A DNA stretch of 64,000 bases. Source: Nocardia yamanashiensis NBRC 100130 (GTDB lineage: Bacteria; Actinomycetota; Actinomycetes; Mycobacteriales; Mycobacteriaceae). The position numbers were made by a program, and so were the translations under genes. The stretch lies in assembly GCF_001613325.1 (NCBI RefSeq), contig NZ_BDCD01000016.1, positions 335,958 through 399,957 on the forward strand. Direction: 5' to 3'. Shown here one piece after another: positions 52,425 through 59,647 of this stretch (within the stretch, counting starts at the first letter, position 1; the number at the start of each line of letters is the position of its first letter). The notes beneath the pieces were generated by a model. It worked only from the letters and a program-made list of their open reading frames with translations. It ran no database searches and was not told the origin of the DNA.

Positions 52425-52455
52425 AAATCGCTGGCGCGCAGTCCGTCCACGCGTC

Positions 52456-52560
52456 ATGATCGTCCCCATGTTCTCGCAGTCCATCGCCGCATACCCCGCA
52501 GTCGCGGGTGCGATGGCTGCTGTCTGGGCACAGTCCGCATTCGACGGCGCACGAAGCTGA
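52456..52560 (+). CDS. Possible 34-residue leader peptide of the EF-Tu paralogue
   Basis: A short frame, ATG at 52456 to TGA at 52558-52560, beginning MIVPMFSQSIAAYPAV. It lies wholly in the untranslated leader of the EF-Tu paralogue gene, and its stop abuts a strong hairpin (52559-52600). No ribosome site is obvious upstream, so it would have to be translated from a leaderless or weak start. The arrangement resembles translation attenuation of resistance genes, but the frame may be chance. Confidence 0.3.
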   Translation: MIVPMFSQSIAAYPAVAGAMAAVWAQSAFDGARS

Positions 52561-52618
52561 CCTTCTCCGGGACGTCCCGGGACCTCAGACGGGGAAGGTC
52601 GGCTCGTTGCTTGAGGTC
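52559..52618 (+). promoter_or_regulatory. Structured leader upstream of the EF-Tu paralogue
   Basis: GACCTTC (52559-52565) pairs with GAAGGTC (52594-52600), enclosing the self-complementary CCGGGACGTCCCGG (52567-52580). An alternative pairing, GACCTCA (52581-52587) with TGAGGTC (52612-52618), cannot form together with the first in a simple fold. Two exclusive structures 40 to 90 bases before the ATG at 52654 suggest possible attenuation. Confidence 0.5.
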
Positions 52619-52653
52619 CCCTCGAAACCTGGACTCCCGGACGGAGATTCGTC

Positions 52654-53829
52654 ATGGCCAAGCAGGCCTACATTCGTAACAAGCCGCACCTGAACATCGG
52701 CACCATGGGTCACGTCGACCACGGCAAGACCACGCTGACGGCCGCCATCACCAAGGTGCTCGCGGAGCGCGACGGCGGGAAATTCGTGCCGTTCGATCGC
52801 ATCGACCGGGCCCCGGAGGAGATCGAGCGCGGCATCACCATCAATATCGCGCACGTCGAATACGAGACGGCCACCCGGCATTACGCCCACGTGGACATGC
52901 CCGGCCACGCCGACTTCGTGAAGAACATGATCACGGGGGCGGCGCAGCTGGACGGCGCGATCCTGGTGGTGTCGGCGCTGGACGGCATCATGCCGCAGAC
53001 CGCCGAGCACGTGGTGCTGGCCCGGCAGGTCGGGGTCGAGCACATCGTGGTCGCGGTCAACAAGGCCGACGGCGCGGACGCCGACCTGCTGGAGCTGGTC
53101 GAGCTCGAGGTGCGGGAACTGTTGTCCGCCAACGGATACGACGGCGACGAGCTGCCGGTGGTGCCGGTATCGGGGCTGAAGGCGCTCGAAGGCGACGGGC
53201 ACTGGTCGCGGGAGCTGCTGCGGCTGCTGGACGTCATCGACGAGTACATCCCGCTGCCGGTGCGCTACACCGACGCGCCGTTCCTGATGCCGGTGGAGAA
53301 CGTGCTCACCATCACCGGGCGCGGCACCGTGGTCACCGGCGCGGTGGAGCGCGGGCAGGTCCGGATGGGCGACCGGGTCACCGTGCTCGGCTTCGGCGAG
53401 ACCATCGAATCGGTGGTGACCGGCGTCGAAACCTTCGGGCGCACCATGGAATCCGCGGAGGCGGGCGACAATGTCGCGCTGCTGCTGCGCGGGGTCCAGC
53501 GCGGGCAGGTGCAGCGCGGGCAGGTGGTCGCGGCCATCGGCAGCATTGCCGTGCACCGCGGCTTCACCGCCCGGGTGCGGCTGCTCAGCGCCGCGCAGGG
53601 AGGCCGGCGCACCCCGATCGCCTCGGGGTACCGCCCGCAGTTCTTCCTGCGCACCGGCGATGTGTCGGGGCAGGTGGTGCTGCCGCAGGGGCGCGCGGTG
53701 CCGGGGGAGACCGTCGAGATGACGGTGACCCTGGATCGCGCGGTGCCGCTCGAGCCCGGCCTGGGCTTCGCCGTCCGTGAGGGCAACCTGACGGTGGCGG
53801 CCGGGACGGTGCTCGCCGTCGACGGCTGA
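52654..53829 (+). CDS. tuf: Divergent EF-Tu paralogue
   Basis: A 391-residue elongation factor Tu-like GTPase. G motifs are intact: GHVDHGKTT (19-27), RGITIN, DMPGH, NKAD and SGLKALEG. The three-domain length matches EF-Tu (about 397). Against housekeeping EF-Tu as I recall it, it differs at many usually fixed places. DMPGH replaces DAPGH, TGAVERG replaces TGRVERG, GLGFAVREG replaces GLRFAIREG, and the end GNLTVAAGTVLAVDG is unlike GGRTVGAG. No other ribosomal or translation gene is near, so it is probably the second, non-housekeeping copy, as in streptomycetes (tuf3). GGAG at 7 bases precedes the ATG. It may serve under stress or resist an EF-Tu-targeting antibiotic. Confidence 0.92.
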   Translation: MAKQAYIRNKPHLNIGTMGHVDHGKTTLTAAITKVLAERDGGKFVPFDRIDRAPEEIERGITINIAHVEYETATRHYAHVDMPGHADFVKNMITGAAQLDGAILVVSALDGIMPQTAEHVVLARQVGVEHIVVAVNKADGADADLLELVELEVRELLSANGYDGDELPVVPVSGLKALEGDGHWSRELLRLLDVIDEYIPLPVRYTDAPFLMPVENVLTITGRGTVVTGAVERGQVRMGDRVTVLGFGETIESVVTGVETFGRTMESAEAGDNVALLLRGVQRGQVQRGQVVAAIGSIAVHRGFTARVRLLSAAQGGRRTPIASGYRPQFFLRTGDVSGQVVLPQGRAVPGETVEMTVTLDRAVPLEPGLGFAVREGNLTVAAGTVLAVDG

Positions 53830-53840
53830 CCCCGGCCGCA

Positions 53841-53877
53841 GGTCCCGGTTCCGAGCTGTGTGCTCGGGACCGGGACC
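53841..53877 (+). terminator. Terminator after the EF-Tu paralogue
   Basis: GGTCCCGGTTCCGAGC (53841-53856) pairs with GCTCGGGACCGGGACC (53862-53877) over 16 positions with one G-T type mismatch and a 5-nt loop, 11 bp after the stop. This isolates the EF-Tu paralogue from the next gene. Confidence 0.8.
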
Positions 53878-53945
53878 ATTCCCCGACACACCGATACGGT
53901 CGCTCAAATCGGCGTTTCACACGGCGTGTCTCCTAGTCTGGCGCA

Positions 53946-54905
53946 ATGACCACCCGTTGCCAGAAGTTCGCCGCCGCCGTGGGCGTGGCCGCCGTCGCGC
54001 TCGCCGGATGCTCGAGCGGATCGAAGTCCGAGAGCTCGGACAAGATCGATGTCGGGGTGCTGGTCATCACCATGTTCGATCCCGAGAACAAGGTGTGGCT
54101 CGACAAGGAGCAATTGCCCACCACGGTCGAGGTGCCCGGCGCGTACAAACCCGTGCGCTGCAATGCGGACAAGCTGTGCGTGGCCGAAACCGGTCAGGGC
54201 AAGGCCAATGCCGCCACCACCATGATGGCGATTCTGGGCAGCGATAAGTTCGACTTCTCCGACGCCTACTTCCTCACCGCCGGAATCGCGGGCACCCCGC
54301 CGGATCAGGGCACGCTCGGTGCGGCCGCGTGGGCCCGCTGGGTGGTGGATTTCGACCTGGGCAATCACCTCGATCCGGCCGAGGCCCCCGAGGTCCCCTA
54401 CGGGTACCGCCCCGTCGAGGACTACAACACCGCCGCCTACCGCCTCGATGATGCCTTGGTGGACAAGGCATTCGAGCTGTCACAAGGCGTGCAGCTCGCC
54501 GACACCCCCGAAGTAGCCGCCGCCCGTGCGCAATACCCGGGCCAGGAGGGCCGCAAGCCCGCGGTCATGAAGTGCGACACTATGACCGGCGACGACTTCT
54601 ACTCCGGCAAACCGCTCTCCGACACCGCCCGCTACATCATGGAGCTGCGCACCAAGGGCCAGGGCGTCTACTGCACCACGCAGATGGAAGACAACGCCAC
54701 CGCCACCGCGTTGCAGGCGCACGGCTACCTCAACCGCTACCTGTCGCTGCGCACCATGAGCAATTTCGATCAGCCGTACCCGGGTCAGACCGTGGTGCAG
54801 CACCTGGACAGTTCGACCGGCGGCTTCGAGCTCGCCTGCGAGAACGCCTACACGCTCGGCAAAGTCGTCGCAGGCTACCTGCTGAAGAACCCGCCCCAGC
54901 GCTGA
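53946..54905 (+). CDS. Purine nucleoside permease (NUP)-like lipoprotein
   Basis: A 319-residue exported lipoprotein (LAGC, Cys about residue 22). The sequence matches the NUP family: ITMFDPE near the start of the mature part, ETGQGKANAATTM, YFLTAGIAGTPPDQGTLGAAAWARWVVDFDL and a C-terminal FELACENAYTLGKVV. Members were named for nucleoside uptake in yeast but resemble nucleoside phosphorylases, so in bacteria they may bind or cleave nucleosides outside the membrane. It stands alone, 116 bp after the EF-Tu paralogue and its terminator. Confidence 0.82.
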   Translation: MTTRCQKFAAAVGVAAVALAGCSSGSKSESSDKIDVGVLVITMFDPENKVWLDKEQLPTTVEVPGAYKPVRCNADKLCVAETGQGKANAATTMMAILGSDKFDFSDAYFLTAGIAGTPPDQGTLGAAAWARWVVDFDLGNHLDPAEAPEVPYGYRPVEDYNTAAYRLDDALVDKAFELSQGVQLADTPEVAAARAQYPGQEGRKPAVMKCDTMTGDDFYSGKPLSDTARYIMELRTKGQGVYCTTQMEDNATATALQAHGYLNRYLSLRTMSNFDQPYPGQTVVQHLDSSTGGFELACENAYTLGKVVAGYLLKNPPQR

Positions 54906-54950
54906 CTCCGGCCGGAATTCTCTGCCCCGGCGGCGCGGGCAGCGCGGACC

Positions 54951-56114
54951 ATGGGTGCCATGGAACGCGGACATTACGGCGACGACCACCTGGCATTCGC
55001 GGAACTGGCGCGCGGGTTCGCGCGCAAGGAGGTCGCGCCGCGCTATGCGGAGTACGAGGACGCCGGGATCGTGCCGCGCGCGGTGTTCGCGCGGGCGGGT
55101 GAACTCGGGCTGCTGGGTTTCGCGGTGCCGCAGAGTTACGGCGGGCTGGGGGTGGCCGACTTCCGGTTCAACCAGATCCTCATCGAGGAGTTCATGGAGG
55201 CCGACTGTGCGGGCGTGGGCCTGAACTTCGCCCTGCACAACGACATCTGTACGCCATACTTGCTGCAGTTCACGACCGGAGAACAGCGCGAACGCTGGCT
55301 GCCGGGCTTCGTCGCGGGCACCCGCATCGCCGCCATCGGGATGACCGAGCCGGGCGCGGGCTCCGATGTCGCGGGCATCCGCACGGCCGCTGCGGATTGC
55401 GGCGACCACTACCTGGTCAACGGCGCGAAGACCTTCATCACCAATGGCATCAACGCCGACCTGGTCATCACCGCGGTGCGGACCTCACCGGAACGGCATC
55501 GCGGGCTCACCCTGCTGGTGATCGAAAGCGGGATGGACGGTTTCGCGCGCGGCCGCAATCTCGACAAGCTGGGCCTTCACTCGCAGGACACGGCCGAGCT
55601 GAGTTTCACCGACGTGCGGGTGCCCAAGGCCAATGTGCTCGGTGAACCCGGCCGCGGTTTCGAATACCTGATGCGCAACCTGCCCCAGGAGCGCATGCAG
55701 ATCGCCGTCGCCTGCCTGGCGCGGGCGCGCGCCGGACTGCGCTGGACCATCGAATACGTCGGTGGCCGAACGGCTTTCGGGCAGCCCATCGGCGGCTTCC
55801 AGCACACCAAATTCAGCCTGGCCGACGTGGCCACCGAGGTCGCGGTGACCGAGGCGTTCATCGACAAATGCGTCCTGGAATTGAATGCCGGCCGTCTCAC
55901 GCCCGCCGATGCGGCCAAGGCCAAACTGTGGGCCTCGGAAACCGAATTCCGCTGCCTGGACCGCTGTCAGCAGCTGTTCGGCGGCTACGGCTACATGCGC
56001 GAATACCCGATCGCCCGCGCCGCCGCCGACGCCCGGGTGACGCGGGTGTACGGCGGGACGTCGGAGATCATGCGCGAGATCATCGGCCGCGACCTGAAAC
56101 TGACCGAACTTTAG
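54951..56114 (+). CDS. Acyl-CoA dehydrogenase
   Basis: A 387-residue flavoenzyme of normal length. Landmarks are MTEPGAGSDVAGI (FAD contact), NGAKTFITNG, YVGGRTAFGQPIGGFQ and a final VTRVYGGTSEIMREIIGRDL. The catalytic Glu is probably the Glu in YGGTSEIMRE. It resembles long- or branched-chain enzymes; chain length is not clear. The ATG at 54951 or the one at 54960 may be the start, and neither has a strong ribosome site. Convergent with the SDR gene (3-bp gap). Confidence 0.92.
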   Translation: MGAMERGHYGDDHLAFAELARGFARKEVAPRYAEYEDAGIVPRAVFARAGELGLLGFAVPQSYGGLGVADFRFNQILIEEFMEADCAGVGLNFALHNDICTPYLLQFTTGEQRERWLPGFVAGTRIAAIGMTEPGAGSDVAGIRTAAADCGDHYLVNGAKTFITNGINADLVITAVRTSPERHRGLTLLVIESGMDGFARGRNLDKLGLHSQDTAELSFTDVRVPKANVLGEPGRGFEYLMRNLPQERMQIAVACLARARAGLRWTIEYVGGRTAFGQPIGGFQHTKFSLADVATEVAVTEAFIDKCVLELNAGRLTPADAAKAKLWASETEFRCLDRCQQLFGGYGYMREYPIARAAADARVTRVYGGTSEIMREIIGRDLKLTEL

Positions 56115-56117
56115 CGG

Positions 56118-56933
56118 TCAGCGCTTCAAGCCGTGGCTGGCGGCGATCAGGCGCTCCATGACCGTGCGCGGCACCAGCCGGCGCACCGCGAACATGAGCG
56201 GCGCGTTACTGCCCACGGCGTACAGCGGTTTCGGCCGATCCGCCGCGGCGGCGGCCACGATGGTCTTCGCGACCTGTTCCGGCGCAATGCCTTTGGACAT
56301 CTTCTCGTCCAGGGTCGCCATGAACTTGGTGAAATCGGTTGTGTGCGGCGAACCTTCGTCCAGGTACTTGGTGCGCCGCTCGCTCAGCCCGGTATCGATC
56401 TGCCCGGGTTCGACGGTGGTCAGCCACACCCCGAACGGCGACTCCTCGAACCGGGCCGCTGTCGCGAAGGCGCGCACGGCCGCCTTGGTCGCGGCGTAGG
56501 AGGAGCGGTACGGCATCGGGAAACTGCCGATCATGGAGCCCACCATGATGATCCGCCCGTACCCGCGCTCGCGCATACCCGGCAGCAGCCGCTGGGTGAG
56601 GGTGACCGGACCCAGCACATTGAGCTGGAACAGCCGCTCGACCGCCGCCGTGGGCAGTTCGGCCAGCGGCCCGGCCTGGCTCTCGCCCGCATTGTTGACC
56701 AGCACGTCCACCGCGCCCAGCGCCGCCACGAAACGGTCGATCGAGCCGGCGTCGGTGAGATCCAGCGCCCGGTAGTCCACTCCGGGCAGCCGGTCGGCGG
56801 CGGCGATCGAATCAGGATTGCGGCTGGTGCCGATCACCTTGTGGCCAGCGGCCGCGAAAGCCGCCGCGGTCGCTCTGCCGATGCCGGACGAAGCGCCGGT
56901 GACCACCACGGTGCGGGTCGAATTGCTGCTCAT
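56118..56933 (-). CDS. SDR-family oxidoreductase
   Basis: A 271-residue classical SDR. The cofactor motif is TGASSGIGRA, followed by VNNAG, Ser in IIMVGSMIG, and YAATK as Tyr/Lys. A longer C-terminal extension (RRLVPRTVMERLIAASHG) is typical of SDRs acting on lipophilic substrates such as acyl chains or retinoid-like lipids. The ATG at 56933 is used; longer frames upstream are not conserved-looking. Confidence 0.88.
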   Translation of the reverse strand: MSSNSTRTVVVTGASSGIGRATAAAFAAAGHKVIGTSRNPDSIAAADRLPGVDYRALDLTDAGSIDRFVAALGAVDVLVNNAGESQAGPLAELPTAAVERLFQLNVLGPVTLTQRLLPGMRERGYGRIIMVGSMIGSFPMPYRSSYAATKAAVRAFATAARFEESPFGVWLTTVEPGQIDTGLSERRTKYLDEGSPHTTDFTKFMATLDEKMSKGIAPEQVAKTIVAAAAADRPKPLYAVGSNAPLMFAVRRLVPRTVMERLIAASHGLKR

Positions 56934-57118
56934 GGTCAGGAACGCTAGCCGCTGAACGCACCCCGAGCCACACTCCGACACCGAACGATACGGCGAAGAC
57001 CGGCACGAACAGAACTGCTTGGGTGCTCATGCCGGGCCATCGGGGACACGCAGGATCGCTGTTACGTGACGATTTGCGATGAATTCGCAGCATACCTACC
57101 GGTTCTCGGCCGAGCCGG

Positions 57119-57526
57119 TCACTTGGGCAGCGGGTACGCCTGCTGCGGCATGCCCTCGGCCATGACCGTGAGCTGGGTGAAGTATCCGTCGACGGGCTTG
57201 GACAGGGTCACCGCGGCGGGCGTGGTGTCGCGGCGGCCGTCGGCGCAACTGGGTTCGCAAGTGTTGCTGTTCTCGATGCCGCGGCCGTGCGCGGCGTCCG
57301 CGGTCCAGTCCGTCCAGGTCAGTCCGGAGACCGACAGATTGCCGTCGGCACAGGTGATGGTGATCTGCGAGGGCCGGATCTCGGGCTCGGAGACGCAGTT
57401 CTTCATCTGCGGGAGCGCGGCCGGGGTGGACGCGGACGACGCGGCGGTCGAGTCGTCGCCGGAACCGCAGCCGGTCACCGCGGCGGCGAGTAGGAGCGCG
57501 GTGGCGAGGGCGACGGGCAAACGCAT
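57119..57526 (-). CDS. Small lipoprotein of unknown function
   Basis: A 135-residue lipoprotein (AVTGC, Cys about residue 20). A short Ser/Thr linker is followed by a small domain with four cysteines in the mature part (NCVSEP, TCADG, TCEPSCADG), which probably form disulfides. The pattern resembles small secreted proteins common in Nocardia and Streptomyces, without known function. A perfect AGGAGG at 57528-57540 on the opposite strand precedes the ATG. It follows the histidine kinase gene by 23 bp and is probably part of the two-component operon. Confidence 0.85.
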   Translation of the reverse strand: MRLPVALATALLLAAAVTGCGSGDDSTAASSASTPAALPQMKNCVSEPEIRPSQITITCADGNLSVSGLTWTDWTADAAHGRGIENSNTCEPSCADGRRDTTPAAVTLSKPVDGYFTQLTVMAEGMPQQAYPLPK

Positions 57527-57549
57527 TGATCCTCCTGATCGTTCGGCTA

Positions 57550-58914
57550 TCAATGGGCGGGAAATCGCATACGGAACTCGGCGCCGCGACCCGGTTCGGA
57601 CTCGACCGAGAGCGTGGCGGCATGGGCGTCGGCCACCTGCGCCACGATCGCCAGGCCGAGACCGTGGCCGGGGGTGGCGCGGGCGGTGGGGGAGCGGTAG
57701 AAGCGATCGAAGACGTGCGGCAGGTCGGCGGCGGCGATGCCGGGACCGGTATCGCGGACGGTCAGGGTTCGGTCGTGTAGTGCCACTTGGACTTTCGCGC
57801 CGGACGGGCTGAACTTGGCGGCATTGTCCAGGAGATTGGTGATGGCCCGGCCCAGGCGCGCGGCGCTGCCGGTGACGGTGGTGGGTTCCAGGTCGGTCGT
57901 GAAAGTGATTGCGGGCCAATGCCTGCGGGCGATTTCGAGACGGTCGGTCACGAGGGTGTCGAGGCGCAGGTCTTCGAAGCGTTCCGGGACGGCGTCGGGG
58001 TCGTCGGCGCGCGCCAGATCGATGAGATCGGTGACCAGGCCGGACAATTCCTCGGCGCGATTGCGCAGCGCGGCGGCGGTCTCGGTCAATTGCCCGGCGC
58101 TCAGCCGGTCGGCGCGGCGCAGCAGGTCGATATCGGTGCGCAGGGCGGTGAGCGGGGTGCGCAGTTCGTGCGAGGCGTCGGCGATCAGGCGTTGTTGTGC
58201 CGCACGGGAATCGCGTTCGGCCGACAGCGCGGCATCGAGTTCGGCCAGCATGGTGTTGATGCTGGCGGCCAAGCGGGCGAGTTCGTCGGAGCCGGTCACC
58301 GCGATGTGCTCGCCCGGATCCCGGGTGCGGGCCACCCGTTCGGCGGCGGCGGTGAGGGTGGCCACCGGTGCGAGCGCGCGGCGGGCCAGCAGGATGCCGA
58401 TCCCGGCCGCCAGCAGCGTGCCGGCCAGTGCCGCCACCAGCAGCGCCGAGCCGACCCGGCGCAATCCGGTGTCGATGGTGTCCGAGCGTTGCGCGATCTG
58501 TACCGCACTGCCGGGGCGCAGCGGTGCGGTGTACATGCGCAGGGGGTAGCCGTCCACGGTGACGTCACTGAAGAACGCGCCGGTGGATCCCGCTGCCACC
58601 GCGCGGGTTCCGGCGTCCACCGGCAGGCTCTGCTCCGGATCGTGCTCGGATTCGATGCCGCCGTCGGCGGCCACCACCTGTACGCAGCTGGGCGCGGCCA
58701 GATACCGGCAGGGCCCGGAGATGGTGGCCAGGGACGGTTCGGTCGGAAACTGCCGTTCGATGCGGGTGGCCTGGCGGCGCAGGTTCAGGTCCAGGGTGCT
58801 GTTGAACTCGTGCCCCACCACCACGTAGGCGGCGGCCGCCATGCCCGCCAGCGCCAAAGCCATTGCTAGCACGAAGAATACGGCGATTCGGCCGCGCAAT
58901 CCGAGCCGGGTCAC
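57550..58914 (-). CDS. Sensor histidine kinase
   Basis: A 454-residue membrane kinase. Two membrane segments (about residues 10-33 and 155-177) flank an extracytoplasmic domain, followed by HAMP, a dimerisation domain with the phosphorylated His249 (ADASHELRTPLT) and an ATP-binding domain with NLLDNAAKFSP, RDTGPGI and GHGLGLAI. The GTG at 58914 overlaps the stop of the response-regulator gene (GTGA), so the pair is coupled. The stimulus is unknown. It resembles MprB-type envelope-stress kinases in layout. Confidence 0.93.
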   Translation of the reverse strand: MTRLGLRGRIAVFFVLAMALALAGMAAAAYVVVGHEFNSTLDLNLRRQATRIERQFPTEPSLATISGPCRYLAAPSCVQVVAADGGIESEHDPEQSLPVDAGTRAVAAGSTGAFFSDVTVDGYPLRMYTAPLRPGSAVQIAQRSDTIDTGLRRVGSALLVAALAGTLLAAGIGILLARRALAPVATLTAAAERVARTRDPGEHIAVTGSDELARLAASINTMLAELDAALSAERDSRAAQQRLIADASHELRTPLTALRTDIDLLRRADRLSAGQLTETAAALRNRAEELSGLVTDLIDLARADDPDAVPERFEDLRLDTLVTDRLEIARRHWPAITFTTDLEPTTVTGSAARLGRAITNLLDNAAKFSPSGAKVQVALHDRTLTVRDTGPGIAAADLPHVFDRFYRSPTARATPGHGLGLAIVAQVADAHAATLSVESEPGRGAEFRMRFPAH

Positions 58915-59573
58915 GCCGGTCCCAGCCGGTAGCCGACGCCGCGCACGGTGTGGATGAGCGGCGGGCGGTCTTCGGCGTCGAGTTTGCGGCGCAGATAGCG
59001 GATATAGACCTCCAGCGAATTCGACGTCCGGTGCCCCCACACCCGATCGATGAGGGTTTCGCGCGGCAGCGCCTGCCCGGCATTGCGCAGCAGCACTTCC
59101 AGCAGCGCGAATTCGGTTCGGCTCAGCTCGATTTCGGTCCCGGCGCGGCGCACGGTGTGTGCGGCGGTGTCCATCACCAGATCGCCCGAGGACAGCACCG
59201 CGCCGTCTTCGGGGTACGTGCGGCGCACCAATGCGCGCACCCGCGCCAGCAGTTCGTCCAGATCGAACGGTTTGACGAGGTAGTCGTCCGCGCCGGCATC
59301 CAGGCCCGCGATGCGATCGGCCACCGCGTCGCGGGCGGTGAGCATGAGGATCGGGGTGCGGTCACCGCGCCCGCGCAGCGTCCGGCAGGTGGCCAAACCA
59401 TCCATGAACGGCATGAGCACATCCAGCACCACCACTTCCGGCTGCCACCTGGCAACCTCGGTGAGCGCGGTGGCGCCGTCCCCGGCGGCCTGGGTTTCGT
59501 AGCCTTCGCTGCCGAGGGCGCGCACCAGCGCGTCCCGCACCGCGGGCTCGTCGTCCACCACCAATACGCGCAC
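58911..59573 (-). CDS. OmpR-family response regulator
   Basis: A 220-residue regulator. The receiver has Asp7/Asp8, the phosphorylated Asp51 (VVVLDVLMP) and Lys101 (YLVKPFD). The C-terminal winged helix is typical (RTEFALLEVLLRNAGQ, SNSLEVYIRYLRRKLD, HTVRGVGYRL). The start is GTG at 59573. It is divergent from the GH101/GH129-like lipoprotein gene across 74 bp, and may regulate it as well as its own operon with the kinase and the small lipoprotein. Confidence 0.95.
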   Translation of the reverse strand: MRVLVVDDEPAVRDALVRALGSEGYETQAAGDGATALTEVARWQPEVVVLDVLMPFMDGLATCRTLRGRGDRTPILMLTARDAVADRIAGLDAGADDYLVKPFDLDELLARVRALVRRTYPEDGAVLSSGDLVMDTAAHTVRRAGTEIELSRTEFALLEVLLRNAGQALPRETLIDRVWGHRTSNSLEVYIRYLRRKLDAEDRPPLIHTVRGVGYRLGPA

Positions 59574-59647
59574 CCCACGAATATACGGATCGACCGCACC
59601 TGGGCATTCTCATCCGGCTCTCATGTCGGCTGTCCAGGGTGACCGGT

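Noticed and set aside
56812..57030. A 72-codon minus-strand frame (MSTQAVLFVPVFAVSFG...) before the SDR gene.
   Set aside because: The N-terminus looks like a membrane segment, but the frame runs into the SDR gene out of phase and ends in Arg/Gly-rich shadow sequence; there is no ribosome site.
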